Shown here: positions 23,395-35,008 of the stretch, piece by piece
How positions within the stretch are numbered: position 1 is the stretch's first letter
Layout of the letters: each line of letters starts with the position of its first letter
Source: Girardinichthys multiradiatus
Lineage: Eukaryota; Chordata; Actinopteri; Cyprinodontiformes; Goodeidae
Direction: 5' to 3'
Length of the DNA: 64,000 nt
Assembly: GCF_021462225.1 (NCBI RefSeq)
Contig: NC_061804.1
Span: 4,510,740 to 4,574,739, forward strand
Program-made: the position numbers and the translations under genes
The notes under the pieces: model-generated
Seen by the model: the letters and a program-made list of their open reading frames with translations, nothing else
Database searches by the model: none
Told to the model about the DNA's origin: nothing

Positions 23395-24315
23395 AATAAA
23401 GCTGATTCTGAGTGACAATCATCGGTCTCTGTCTTGGTAAAAAACAAATTTTTCTACAACAAATGGCGACGGGGATGGGATTCCTTGACTGGGTTCTTCC
23501 GAGGACATCGGCAGGAGTGTCTGATCAACCTGGGAAGAGCTTCCGTGCCTCAAACCCTTTTAGTGTTAAGTGGTGGAGGACTTCTGACTCGGTGTTCATG
23601 GAGACTCAGCACTGGAATCCAAAAGAACCAAATTTTCTTTCTTCCAGAGACAGTGAGAAACAATGAATCAGCATAATTTAATTAATTATCATCAATATTA
23701 ATTTGCTTAATAGTTTGATAATTATAACCAAAGGCCTATAAATTAAATTGCAAAATATATTTAAAAAAAACAGAAATAGAGAAAATAATACAAGGGTTAA
23801 TAATAATGACTTCTTAAATTTTAACTAAAAGGTTAAAACTAACAGTTTTCTACTGGGGACAAAGGGGATCGGAGATTTTTCCCGCCTTGGAACAGGAGCG
23901 AGGTGTACGGACCTCGCTGGCGCGGTTGATGCCACGCTGCTTACGGGTGAACTGTAATTCACCAGTAGAGACGCCTCCCTGTACGGTTGAGTGAGGCTCC
24001 CCTAACCAGTAAGTTAGGGGGAAGGCGATTAGGGTGCCAGAAAGCTCTAAACTCTTGTGGAGACGTCTGCAGGTTTTAAAGGAATATTCCCCCATTTACC
24101 AGTAAGTAAAGGGTGTGGCAAGGCTGTCAGTATGGGACAGCGGTTCAGTTCTAAGGGATTACCTCCTCCTCCCCAGGGAGAAACGTGTGAAAAATATGCG
24201 CCACAACGCACCAAGTGCATCAATATATGGGTTAAAACCTTTGCAGCTCTACAATATTAAAAAGGACGGAGGAAGCGACAAAAGAGAAAATAGGAAAAAA
24301 AAAGACAATGGATGA
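23395..24315 (+). mobile_element. 5' piece of an endogenous retrovirus: LTR end, primer site, leader, gag start
   Basis: An AATAAA at 23395-23400 precedes an LTR-like 3' boundary ending in CA at 23460-23461. Two bases later, at 23464, begins TGGCGACGGGGATGGGAT, which has the form of a tRNA primer-binding site. A leader of about 650 bases follows, then a short gag-like frame at 24132. The left limit of the LTR was not found, and no pol or env follows. The insertion is therefore a truncated fossil. The genus is not determined; the layout is of simple gamma/epsilon type. Confidence 0.55.
24132..24260 (+). pseudogene. Truncated retroviral gag (matrix N-terminus)
   Basis: A 42-codon frame starts MGQ, the N-terminal glycine pattern that is myristoylated in many retroviral matrix proteins, followed by a proline run and a region with hydrophobic and tryptophan residues. 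It ends in TAA at 24258-24260, far short of a complete gag of several hundred residues. Its position, after a primer site and leader, supports the reading. Nothing downstream continues it. Confidence 0.45.
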
Positions 24316-24401
24316 CAGGTATGTGAAAAACTAACTGACTGACTGACAATACTTCTGTTTGTGCAAAATCTGAACTATGTACTAAACTTTTTTCTCTGCC
24401 T

Positions 24402-24428
24402 CTTACACACACACACACACACATACAC
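24402..24428. repeat. (CA)n microsatellite
   Basis: An almost pure CA dinucleotide run. Confidence 0.9.
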
Positions 24429-24615
24429 ATGGGGATTTGAGCGCTCCCTGAACATTAGACACCTGCCCTCCCCACGGCTTCACTCCACCAGAGACGCTAC
24501 TTCAGCATGACCTGAAAGGGAGAGGTCCTGCCCGCCTGCTGCAGATGACAGCGTGAGAGTTTCCACCAGAACAAAACTCAGAAGAAGTCTGGTAAAAAGC
24601 CCAAAACCCACTGAG

Positions 24616-24810
24616 ATGGGCAACAATCCATGCTGTTTGCCAGAGCCAGACGAGCGTTACACTGGACTCATCTTGAGAGCACATCTTATGCAGGCAGAGG
24701 AGAAACAGGCTGGAACAAAGTTTTCCCTCCCTCCTGAAGAAGTTAAAGTGGACAAGGAAAGAGCAAATGTCCACCAACAGGCCAGGGGAGGGCCTGTGTT
24801 TTTGGACTGA
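24616..24810 (+). CDS. Small putative lipid-anchored protein, 64 residues
   Basis: The frame starts MGNNPCCLPEPDERY and ends at a TGA at 24808-24810. Gly2 plus Cys6 and Cys7 form a classic signal for N-myristoylation with adjacent palmitoylation, which would tether the protein to the inner face of a membrane. The rest is hydrophilic with a Glu/Lys-rich stretch and no membrane segment. The ATG has G at -3 and at +4. An upstream in-frame ATG at 24553 would destroy the lipid signal, so 24616 is preferred. I do not recognise the family. It might be a first exon of something longer. It lies 350 bases after the retroviral fragment, but its sequence does not look retroviral. Confidence 0.4.
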   Translation: MGNNPCCLPEPDERYTGLILRAHLMQAEEKQAGTKFSLPPEEVKVDKERANVHQQARGGPVFLD

Positions 24811-24829
24811 TAGGGGACTGTATGCCACA

Positions 24830-27800
24830 ACAGTGCGACTCTGGAGCAGTCAAGAAACTGAGGGGGGTAACGTACAAACACACACACATTTGCAAATATC
24901 TTTTCTGTTTTTCTGCAATGAAGAAAGCTTATTAACTGCAGCTGTTGTGGTTTTGATGTTGACAGACACAACAAGAGATTGAATATTATTCCTGTGTTAA
25001 AGAGATTCTTTTCCAAAAGGGTCATAAAATAATTGTTTTAGAGAAACAAGTTCTCTCTCTCATCATGGTAGATTCAGGGTCAAGTATTGCTACTAAAAGT
25101 CCTTAAAAAACAAAGAGGAATTTTAAACACCTCCAAAACTCAGTGGTAACCATGTGTTTCTATGTCAGCCTCAGGACAGATCCCATGGAGGACCATTTTA
25201 AAGTCCATTGCATGTGTAACACCTGATGGACTCTCCTTCAGGTATTGTTTCCTGTTGTCAGAGTGAACCCCGTTAATCTAACAGGTAGAGACCTCTGAGA
25301 ATAGGGTTAGTTTCACTGCAGAGGGTCTCCCTGCGGTCTGACACAGTACTTCCTGTGGGGTACAGCTTTGGCCACAAGCGTTAACTGAAGCTTGAATGAA
25401 AGGTGCAAATTCATTGTTTTCACAGCAGCCGCTGGGAAGAGGTTAGATTAGCTGATTTTCCCACTCTTCTGATTTTATGAAGCCTGCTGACTTACACTGT
25501 ACCTCATATCTGGTCCTGACAAAACTATGAAAAGCTTGACTCTGTATTTTCTCTTCTGGGAAAAGAAAGAAAATCTAATCACGTCTCTGTTGCATTGGAA
25601 TGTAAACTCACTTGTTATTTTCTCTAACACCCCAACAGCAAAATGTTTCAGAGTAATGGGTTCAGTTAAACACATCTTCCCTGACAAAAAACTGTAAAAT
25701 GACAATGGAAAGATGTATTTTTTGGTTCTGAAGGTAAGTAAGAATCTAATTAAGTGGTACCACAAAAACTCTAATATCATGTTCTCTAAATACTCTGCTT
25801 AGAAAGGCCTTCTTCCAGAAACTGTGGAGCTATTTCCCACCACAGAACCAGATTTTGAAGCATGCTTTTCCTTTAATCCAAAACAGATCTGTGTTGTTTT
25901 ATTATTATGTCTGAAGCTCCTTATGAACTCTGGGTTAAAAGAAAATATGACGCGGGGCTAATTTATAGCTGTGAACTAGTGAATGAAACCCCTAAATCTG
26001 TTATTGTTGATGCCAGAAATAATAAACCCTTTAGTCTGAAAACATTTAAGGTATTTAATACATTTTCTTTAATTTCTGCAGAAAGCTGGCATCAGTGTTT
26101 AAAGCAGTGGTCCTCAACCTGTGGTTCCTGGACGCCTGAGGCCCGTTAGCCTGTTAGATTGTGGGTCAGTGAAGAAAATTTAAATAAATCAATAAAGGTA
26201 TCATTTAACAGAACAGAGTACATTCAAATAAACAAATAAATAAAAAAAAAAACAAAATACTACACTTATTAAATAAAAGATCTAAACCAATGATGGGTTC
26301 CGGCTTTAAAATCTATTAATACTCAAATAAGGATTCTACTCTGGGGAACACAAATTAATAAAGGCTCCTCTTTTAACATTAAAGAGGAAGAGCGGCTCAA
26401 ACTCCAGTCTCCTCCCCAGGGAGAAATGTTTGATTTCATGACAACTTGGATGAGTTTGAAAATGTTCAAATAAAGGTTTCATTTTTGGGGACTTATAGGG
26501 TAAAAGAATAATTAAGTCCTTCACTACCTAGGAGTACCAAACAAAATTCACATTAGTACAAAAGATAATTTCAAATTACCAATATTTCAAATAATGGAAC
26601 ATTTTCTAGCCTTTGAATTATAACAGAGGGGTCCTGAGAATAACTTTCTTCCCCAACTTTCAAAACTTTAATAACCCTAATTTAAAGTTTATTATGTCCA
26701 GTCCCTTTTGAAGTGCTATAATGAAATAAAATCTAGTTGGGGATTAAACTTAATTGTTAATTTTTCTGTTTAAGTTTTAACACTGCAGTGTTTGTTTGTT
26801 TAGTGTCTGGGTATAACCATAAAATGTCAATGCCGGCCTAAAAATAATTGTCTCCATTTAACCTGAGCAGAGAAATTCTGAAATACAGCTGTGATCAAAT
26901 TAAACTTAACAAAAAGAGAAATTTAACAGCAACTCTGCTGTCATTACAATGTTTAAAGTATGAAGAATTAGCAAAGAGTTTCAGCAGCAAAACATTTGGA
27001 TTCATATCAGAGAAGACTGCTGCTGTGCTCCTAAATTATTTGAGATCTCTTTGAATTGTGTTCACTTATCTTTAAACAGGATCCTGATGATTATCAATCA
27101 AAGCATCTGGAGATATGCTAAGAAAAACATTTTTGAAAAGAGATTGTTGAAAATGTCTTTAAATTCCTGAAGCTTCATTAAGTCACTGAGTAGATTTGAC
27201 GTAATTAAAACATTTATTAAATTTGATATTTACAATTTGATCAGGAAAAAAACTAAATTTTGTCCAACTGTGTCTCTGTCTGTGAAGTTTGTCTTTGTTT
27301 CATTGGAATGAATGAGTGTTTGTTCATATGTTGCATGCTTTAATAATTCATGTTTAGAATAATGTTTTCTAACCCAGACTGATTAAAAACTTCAGTTTTC
27401 AGGAAAGCTTCTTAACTCCTAAGAAGCAGCGTGTTTTTGATGTAAGTTGATGTTAACAGGTCTGCAGTCTAAGGTCCACTAAGATGGGTTGGAAGGACAG
27501 AACCGTGGGGACCGCCCACAGCCCACCTACAGACAGCCTATCAGAGGTTGGTTCCACCTGGCTCCGCCCACCTATTAGGTTTGAACACACCTTAACTTCC
27601 ATGGAAACGCTCACCCCTCCCTTCCTGAGTTCAACACTGTTTGAAAGAAAAGTGAAAATAATAAAGGGGGCTTGTTATGATAACTGCGTTAAAATGCGGG
27701 TTTATAAAATGATTGAGTAAGGATAAAGCATGAAATTTAGATTTATGTGTTTTTATAATTAAAATGTTAATGAAATCGTTTCAACTTCTTTAAATAATTA

Positions 27801-28600
27801 GTTTTGCTTGCAGAATCATTGGGGATTTAATGGTGCCAATAAATTAAACTATCTGAAAGTCCAAGATATGCCACAAATAAGGAATATATTTTGATAACAA
27901 ATCTGAGTCATGATCCTACACTATAATTAATGATTACGATCAATTGGTAGGATTTATGCATTAGACCTGCATGATTTAAATTTACTCATCTTAAACCAAG
28001 ACAAATCAAGATGATGTGACTCATTTATAATTGAAACATTAAAATGAACTTCATAACATTTAATGTTTTATTGTTGAAACTGAGGTGACTGCAAATAGAA
28101 ACAACCAGGTTGTTTTTTCCTATATTTATTTAGATATATTCACAGTGGTGAACTGAGACCATTGACTCATGACATTATCGACAGACACACAATCCTCCAC
28201 TTCTGCCAGGAGTCCATCGTGTATCCGGAGATAACGTCCCGTCCGGGCCAGCTGGCTCTCCCGACCCCTGTCTTCTCGTCAAGAAATTTTTATCAATTGC
28301 ATTGAGAGACCAGCTGACCAAATCCATATTTTGGAAGAATTTGGAAGACATGCAAAAAGAGGCTCCAAAAAAAGACAAGACACAGAGCTGAAGCAGGGCA
28401 GATATGGGAGGGGTGCGGGAGACAGAGAAAAAGCGTCCACCTCCACTGAGAGCAGGAAAAGAAAGAGAAATATCTCTATTTGAAGATTTTTGAGCTTTAA
28501 TATAATGCAAACTGAGTTAAGCATCTGGAGTAATAATGAACCACTGCATTTGAATTTCATGCAAAATAAGGGTAGACATAAGTTTCATTTTGTTTTGCTG
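24830..28600. other. Intergenic AT-rich DNA, no supported gene
   Basis: Near 26104 the phrase CAGTGGTCCTCAACCTGTGG resembles the terminus of a hAT-type MITE, but its partner end is not clear. At 27480-27610 a GC-richer stretch contains CTCCGCCCACC, without a recognisable frame. At 28218-28150 (-) a short frame (MDSWQKWRIVCL) follows a GC-rich leader but is too short to call. Otherwise I see nothing. Confidence 0.4.
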
Positions 28601-28659
28601 CAATGAAAACACAAATAATTTATTTATTCTAGAACTGTTGAAGGCCACTGAAAACAGCT

Positions 28660-29360
28660 ATTACTGTAGAAGTTTGTCTGCAACCGTATAGTCAACCGTA
28701 CTGGGTTATTGGACCAGCCAAGGAAGAGACATCGAAGGTTCAAACGCAAACAGAGTCCATTCCAAGGTGCTGCTGGTGGCTCGAACAGTGGCTGCTTATC
28801 GCAGACAGCTTCCTAATCCACCAGATGACTCCACTCCTGAAGGACATTGGCCCAAGCCAATGGGCTAGAGCACTAGGCCTGCTCCAACCATCACAGGATG
28901 TAAAGAAAGGAGATCACCCCATGAAGGACAACGGCCCACCACAAGCCAAAGAACTGTAAGCTAATCACTGGAGAGTGATTGAAGAAGTGGGTGAAGAACA
29001 CTGTTTTTACAATGGGCATAATTATCCCTTGGGCAGTGTAACGTTTGCTTTAAATAAGATCACGGATGAGAAGAAGATGTCTTTTATCTACCTCAAGTCT
29101 CCCAAATTGAAGATGTACAGAAGATGGGACTTTTTGCATGTTTGTTCTCTGTCTTCATCATTGTTATGTTATGTTGGTTTATTCTTTCCATGTTTTTTTT
29201 TATCAAAGCTTATCAGGTCTGACAGAGCTATCTCCACATCAGAACAACTGAGACAGGTATCCGTAAAGGTAACCCTAAGAATACCACAGTGGCAGCGAGG
29301 ATTGACCTCTGTGACGTGGTACCCCGCAGAGGTCATGACAGTTGGTTTCAGAATGGAGTA
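28660..29360 (+). mobile_element. Possible LTR and primer-site remnant
   Basis: At 29288 the text ACCACA is followed by GTGGCAGCGAGGATTGACC, which has the form of an LTR end followed by a primer-binding site similar to that for a leucine tRNA. The 600 bases before it contain no gene. No second LTR or polyprotein is visible, so this is tentative. Confidence 0.25.
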
Positions 29361-29375
29361 ACATGTTCAGATGTT

Positions 29376-29618
29376 TTAGTGCTTGAGAAAACAGGAAGCT
29401 GTGTTATGTATTAACTGTTGTCTATGTAGTACAGAGGCAAGTGAAAAGGGCATTACTGCCAGCCAACTTGTAGCAAATGCATGGATATGTTTTGCAGAGT
29501 TAGTTTTTGATAGGAAACTCCAAACTTGCTTTATATTCTTCAAATGATAAAAGTCAGATTTAGTAATATGGGTAATGTGGCTTTTGACATTTAGATTAAT
29601 GTCTATTATCACACCCAA
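29376..29618 (-). mobile_element. LINE scrap: C-terminal part of an L2-like reverse transcriptase
   Basis: The - strand frame includes LGVIIDIN-like text, SHITHITKSDFYHLKNI and later QLIHNTASCFL. These correspond to the conserved region after the catalytic motifs of fish L2-type LINEs, where the usual text is close to HISHITKTAFYHLKNI. The copy covers only about 80 residues. Confidence 0.7.
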
Positions 29619-30438
29619 ATTCTGTGCTTAATTTCTGAATTTAACAGACACCGAACTGGAATAGGCTTTAATTTTCTGTCTGTGAGGTTTTGCAGCAAAG
29701 AGATTTATTTCTGTTTTATATTTATTAAGTTGTAGGAAATTGTCTGACATCCAGATATTGATATAATTAAGCCATCAGACAATAAAAACTGTACAGTTAC
29801 AAGTCGTCTCCATGGTTATATTTTATCTTGTGTTTCTAAATAATGTGCAAGAGAAACCATATAAAGATTAAATGCTATTGGTGTCATGATTTGGGGTTGT
29901 TTGGTTTTTGGTTTTGGGGTTTTTCCTTATATTTTTCACTGTTGAAGTTTTGAATCATGTTTCTGTTTATTTTCCTGGTCATGCTTTTTGTTTTGTCGTC
30001 TTGTTCATGTTTTGTCAAGTTTTGGTTTTCGGATCTGGTTATGCTTTAGCTTCATGTTTTTCTAGTTTGTGTTCAAGAGTCTCTGTTTTGCTCCAGTCAC
30101 GTTTTGTTCTGTTAATTAAGTTTATTCAGTTCACCTGCTTCAAGTTAATCTGTCTCCTTGCTCCACCTGGTTTTCACGCCATATATTCACACCTGTTCTG
30201 TTTAGTCTTCGCGGAAACATGTTTCATTCTCATGCTCATGTCTAGTTCTCTAACCTAGTCTTTTTGATCATGCCTGTCTTGCCTGCCCGTTTGTTTTGTT
30301 CCTGCCTCCTGCTGAGTGTGAGTTTTTGTTATTAAACCTTTTTTTTCCACTTACCATCACGCTGCCTGCTCGTCTGCATTCTGGGGTCCAATTCCAAGTA
30401 AACCGTGACAGAACCGTGACAGAATGTTTCCGCCAAAC

Positions 30439-31282
30439 ATGGACCTCGCGGACAGTAGGCAGGAGAGCGCCAGGGATCTCTGGGTTAAGCAGCAGATGAA
30501 GGAGGCGATGAGACTTCTGCCGACTGATTTGGAGGTTCTGCCGTCTCCTCTGCTGCTGGAACAGATGGAGCGTTAGGCGGCCCAGCGCCAGAGAGTTCGG
30601 GAGGGCTGTTCTGTCCCTCCGCCTCAGCTCCGATGTTCCCCACCTGCTTCCGTACCAGCAACAAAGCCGTCATCTTCCTCCCGCCGCAAGAATCACGCAG
30701 GGATTCCCAGCCGGTCGCCTGGCGAGGAGGTGGTTTCCCTGCCAGCTGACGTGAGGGCTGCAGCAAGTGAGCCCGCACCTTCGTCTGCCAGGCTCGCTGC
30801 ACCTCCGTCCATGCCGTCTGCGCCCGCTCCAGCCCGGAGTTCTGGGGCAACACCTGCCGAGCTGGAGCAGCGCTTGAGGTTCTATGCACCAAATCAAGAT
30901 CCTCAGGATGACTGGTCTCCTGTATTCCTCTCCTGAGCTGATGGAGAGGATAAGGCAGATCGAGATGGAGTATGAAGCGGCAGTAAGGTTATTTTACTGC
31001 CGTCCTCCATCACCCACGTCAAGTCTCCAGGGCGCTGCTGCAGAGCAGCCCACGTCAAGTCTCCAGGGCGCTGCTGCAGAGCAGCCCACGTCAAGTCTCC
31101 AGGGCGCTGCTGCAGGGCAGCCCACGTCAGGACCACATCCTCAGCCTGACTCCAGGCCAGACACACCTCAGCCTGACTCCAGGCCAGACACAACCCCCTC
31201 CACACGGCGCAGAAGACGTCGTAAGAGGGACGCCCCGGCTCAAGTCATCGGGGGCCCCGGCGACACCTCTGCTCTGCACTGA
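30439..31282 (+). pseudogene. Gag-like repetitive ORF, broken
   Basis: The frame starts MDLADSRQESARDLW and stops at TAG 30574-30576 (CAG or similar expected). Open reading resumes in the same frame as a Pro/Ala/Ser-rich segment, with SAELEQRLRFYAPNQ-like text near 30860, and shifts frame near 30925 into SPELMERIRQIEMEYEAA. It then runs through three 12-residue repeats (TSSLQGAAAEQP) to about 31280. Coiled-coil-like helices at both ends and a proline-rich middle would suit a gag-type structural protein, but this is inference. Confidence 0.45.
31013..31120 (+). repeat. 36-bp tandem repeat, 3 copies
   Basis: Units start at 31013, 31049 and 31085 with CCCACGTCAAGTCTCCAGGG. They are nearly identical and keep the reading frame (12 codons each). 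Confidence 0.95.
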
Positions 31283-31370
31283 GGGTCTGGCCGACGCCTC
31301 AGCTCCTGTTCCTAGTCTGAAGGAGTTTAAGGAATGTTTTGTCCTCGTTCTGGCTTTTGAACCCAGAGCT

Positions 31371-31525
31371 GAGGGTTCGCCAGGCTCTGCTTCAGCCTCT
31401 TGAGGGTTCGCCAGGCTCTGCTTCAGCCTCTTGAGGGTTCGCCAGGCTCTGCTTCAGCCTCTTGAGGGTTCGCCAGGCTCTGCTTCAGCCTCTTGAGGGT
31501 TCGCCAGGCTCTGCTTCAGCCTGTG
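31371..31525 (+). repeat. 31-bp tandem repeat, 5 copies
   Basis: Units start at 31371, 31402, 31433, 31464 and 31495 with GAGGGTTCGCCAGGCTCTGC. Because 31 is not a multiple of three, the array is not under coding constraint. Confidence 0.95.
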
Positions 31526-31689
31526 AGGGTTCCACAGAGTGTCTGGGAAGTCCTCTACTCTGCTCAGTCGGCCTCCACGTCTTTGGTGCAGGCCTGGTCG
31601 CCCGCTTGTTTTTGTTTTGGATAAATATTCTTTTTTAAATGGATACTCTGTACATTGTTTTATTATTCCTTAAGAGATTCCTGCCACTC

Positions 31690-31936
31690 CTCCTCCTGTT
31701 GTGGTTGGTTGAATGAAAATAATGTCAGGGGTAAAAATAACTTTTGGCTTAGCTGTATGTTTCACTGTGTGTATGGTATTTTTGGTGATATGCTCCTCTA
31801 ACATACCTTTTGATATTGTGACCCAAAATCTAAAGTTTGGCTACATCGAAATATAACACATTTTTCTAAAGGGTTTGTGGAGATCTTACCTAGACCTGGT
31901 TGTTTCTCTGGAACCCTTCCCCTCACACTGAGAATA
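31690..31936 (-). mobile_element. Decayed Tc1-like relic
   Basis: The text CATACCTTTTGATATTGTGACC near 31803 and the following bases resemble the antisense of a Tc1-like transposase region seen widely in fish. No frame survives. Copy A of the young family inserted at its right edge. Confidence 0.3.
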
Positions 31937-31938
31937 TA

Positions 31939-33506
31939 CAGGTCCTTCTCAAAAAATTAGCATATTGTGATAAAGTTTATTATTTTCCATAATGTCATGA
32001 TGAAAATTTAACATTCATATATTTTAGATTCATTGCACACTAACTGAAATATTTCAGGTCTTTTATTGTCTTAATACGGATGATTTTGGCATACAGCTCA
32101 TGAAAACCCAAAATTCCTATCTCACAAAATTAGCATATTTCATCCGACCAATAAAAGAAAAGTGTTTTTAATACAAAAAACGTCAACCTTCAAATAATCA
32201 TGTACAGTTATGCACTCAATACTTGGTCGGGAATCCTTTTGCAGAAATGACTGCTTCAATGCGGCGTGGCATGGAGGCAATCAGCCTGTGGCACTGCTGA
32301 GGTCTTATGGAGGCCCAGGATGCTTTGATAGCGGCCTTTAGCTCATCCAGAGTGTTGGGTCTTGAGTCTCTTAACGTTCTCTTCACAATATCCCACAGAT
32401 TCTCTATGGTGTTCAGGTCAGGAGAGTTGGCAGGCCAATTGAGCACAGTGATACCATAGTCAGTAAACCATTTACCAGTGGTTTTGGCACTGTGAACAGG
32501 TGCCAGGTCGTGCTGAAAAATGAAATCTTCATCTCCATAAAGCTTTTCAGCAGATGGAAGCATGAAGTGCTCCAAAATCTCCTGATAGCTAGCTGCATTG
32601 ACCCTGCCCTTGATAAAACACAGTGGACCAACACCAGCAGCTGACACGGCACCCCAGACCATCACTGACTGTGGGTACTTGACACTGGACTTCTGGCATA
32701 TTGGCATTTCCTTCTCCCCAGTCTTCCTCCAGACTCTGGCACCTTGATTTCCGAATGACATGCAGAATTTGCTTTCATCTGAAAAAAGTACTTTGGACCA
32801 CTGAACAACAGTCCAGTGCTGCTTCTCTGTAGCCCAGGTCTTGGGAATGCGGCACCTGTAGCCCATTTCCTGCACACGCCTGTGCACGGTGGCTCTGGAT
32901 GTTTCTACTCCAGACTCAGTCCACTGCTTCCGCAGGTCCCCCAAGGTCTGGAATCGGCCCTTCTCCAAAATCTTCCTCAGGGTCAGGTCACCTCTTCTCG
33001 TTGTGCAGCGTTTTCTGCCACACTTTTTCCTTTCCACAGACTTCCCACTGAGGTGCCTTGATACAGCACTCTGGGAACAGCCTATTCATTCAGAAATTTC
33101 TTTCTGTGTCTTACCCTCTTGCTTGAGGGTGTCAATAGTGGCCTTCTGGACAGCAGTCAGGTCGGCAGTCTTACCCATGATTGGGGTTTTGAGTGATGAA
33201 CCAGGCTGGGAGTTTTAAAAGCCTCAGGAATCTTTTGCAGGTGTTTAGAGTTAACTCGTTGATTCAGATGATTAGGTTCATAGCTCGTTTAGAGACCCTT
33301 TTAATGATATGCTAATTTTGTGAGATAGGAATTTTGGGTTTTCATGAGCTGTATGCCAAAATCATCTGTATTAAGACAATAAAAGACCTGAAATATTTCA
33401 GTTAATGTGCAATGAATCTAAAATATATGAATGTTAAATTTTCATCATTACATTATGGAAAATAATGAACTTTATCACAATATGCTAATTTTTTGAGAAG
33501 GACCTG
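31939..33506 (-). mobile_element. Tc1-like transposon, young family, copy A
   Basis: The element runs from CAGGTCCTTCTC to GAGAAGGACCTG and is flanked by TA at 31937-31938 and 33507-33508. Its terminal inverted repeats are about 200 bp, as in copies B, C and D. It is complete by its ends (1568 bp) but shorter than copy B because of an internal deletion. Confidence 0.95.
32216..33178 (-). pseudogene. DD34E Tc1 transposase, copy A, broken
   Basis: The start codon is at 33178 (MGKTADLTAVQK). A CGA-to-TGA change in the early helix-turn-helix (after KEISE, near 33092) stops translation. A 42-nt in-frame deletion near 32840, next to CCAGGTC, removes fourteen residues before WATEKQHW. The catalytic triad is present: D in FSDESKF, D in FQHDLAP, E in SPDLNTIENLWD, with 34 residues between the last two. 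Confidence 0.9.
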
Positions 33507-33514
33507 TATTTATT

Positions 33515-33888
33515 TGCTAGAATACCCCGGTCAAAATCCTGACCCAACTGAGAATCTGTGGCAAGACTTGAAAAATGTTTTTCATCTAGTCTAATTGAAC
33601 TTAATCTATTTTGCAAAAAAAAAAATTTTACCTGGTAGAGACATAACCCAAAAGACTTGTAGCTTCAACTGCAACAACAGGTGCTTCTACAAAATAATGA
33701 CTCAGAAGGGCTGAGGAAAAATATGTCACACTTTTGAGATTTTCATTTTAAACAATTTTGGAAAGCCCTGTATTGTTTTGTGCTACTTTGTATTGATCTA
33801 TCAAATTATACACTTTAAAGATTGTGTTTGAAACATGACGAAATGTGGATGAGTTTAAGGGATGAGATTACTTTGCAAGGCACTATAA
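33515..33888 (+). mobile_element. Decayed Tc1-like relic (sense end)
   Basis: A stretch near 33530-33580 reads QNPDPTENLWQDLKNV, matching the conserved glutamate region of Tc1 transposases (usually PDLNPIENLW). The relic ends with TTTGCAAGGCACTATA near 33885, a terminus common to a fish Tc1-like family. Confidence 0.6.
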
Positions 33889-33889
33889 T

Positions 33890-35008
33890 GTGCAAGCAAC
33901 ACCTCTGCATTCCTGAGTTTTGATTTTCTTCTTTTGACTGACAGTCAGCCTGAGGGAGAAGACGCTGGATAGAGATCAGAAGAAACATGGAGCAGGAGGA
34001 TCCACAAACTCTCAACTGTTGGCTGGTTCTGTTAATCAGGTTAAACAGAACCCTCACAGAACAGAAATAGACTGTAGTTAAAGTTTAGCTTAAAATAGAT
34101 AATCTGAGCCTTCTTGTTTTGTTAAGTTTTTTTTATTTGAACTTTTTAGCTTTACTTGTATCAAGCAATTTCAGAGCTTTAAAGTCTTTTTGTCTGTTGA
34201 TAATTGTATTGTTTCATTATATTTTATTAGTACTGAGATCTGAAACTGGGAGTGGTTTCAGAAAAACTCTTTTGTTGTAAAAGAATTTCTACACATCTAA
34301 TGTTGAATTACCTAAAAACATTTTGTCTGCTGTAAAATAGTTTTGTGAGGAAATCTGCCAAGTTACATTTTGTGCCATCTCAACTGTACTTATATGACCA
34401 GCGTATATTTATTAAACTGAGTGATGAAGGACACAAAAAGCCTCCGTCAAACATTTAAAAGGAATCCTCAGTGTTTACATCCCTTTTAGTCACCGCTATA
34501 TTATGAATGTCAAGAGTGTTTTTTGATTGTTTTTACAGAAAAGTAATAAAGTTAAACAGTTACTACACAATAAACATGCCGATTGATTTCTAAAATACTG
34601 TAATAAATAGTAAAAGTTGTTATTCATTTATTACTAATTTTAGCTGGCAGTCGTTACTCTTTTAATAAACTGAAATGCAGCCAGTCTGATATCCATAATG
34701 GAGCATTGATGCATATCTGGATAAACTGAACAGACAAGCACAGAAACAAATACACTGGGGAAAAGAGAGACAACATAGGATGTAAATAGAACAGAAATGA
34801 TCAGGAAAATTTAGTAAAAATATAAATTAATATAAAGAAATAGATTCCTGGATAAACAAAATACATCTTAAATATTAATTAAGAGACATTTACATATGTT
34901 ATGATTGAGCCTTTATCTTTTGAAGCCTGTTTCTCTCCAGTGGTTATTGTGTTATGATTTATCACAGATCATGTTCTTTTTTTGTACATTTTTGCTTATT
35001 TGGATAAA
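33890..35008. other. Intergenic AT-rich DNA
   Basis: I see no gene, RNA gene or recognisable repeat. Confidence 0.5.

Larger units (their letters stand above)
29882..31640 (+). mobile_element. Decayed TGTCA-type retroelement with a gag-like frame and minisatellites
   Basis: The left part (29882-30409) begins TGTCATGATTTGGGG, is extremely T-rich on the + strand and ends CCGTGACA, so it has the TG...CA form of an LTR. A broken reading frame starts 30 bases later at 30439. The 3' limit is not clear; 31640 is where recognisable sequence fades. The T-rich LTR-like text resembles that of the solo LTR at 35550-36565 on the other strand. The family is not named. Confidence 0.5.

Noticed and set aside
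23412..23676. Two 80-codon frames over the retroviral leader
   Set aside because: They overlap the LTR end and primer site, use different frames and show no domain.
28175..28560. A 111-codon - strand frame
   Set aside because: It combines a low-complexity Ser/Phe-rich part with a GC-rich part, and no family or exon structure can be supported.
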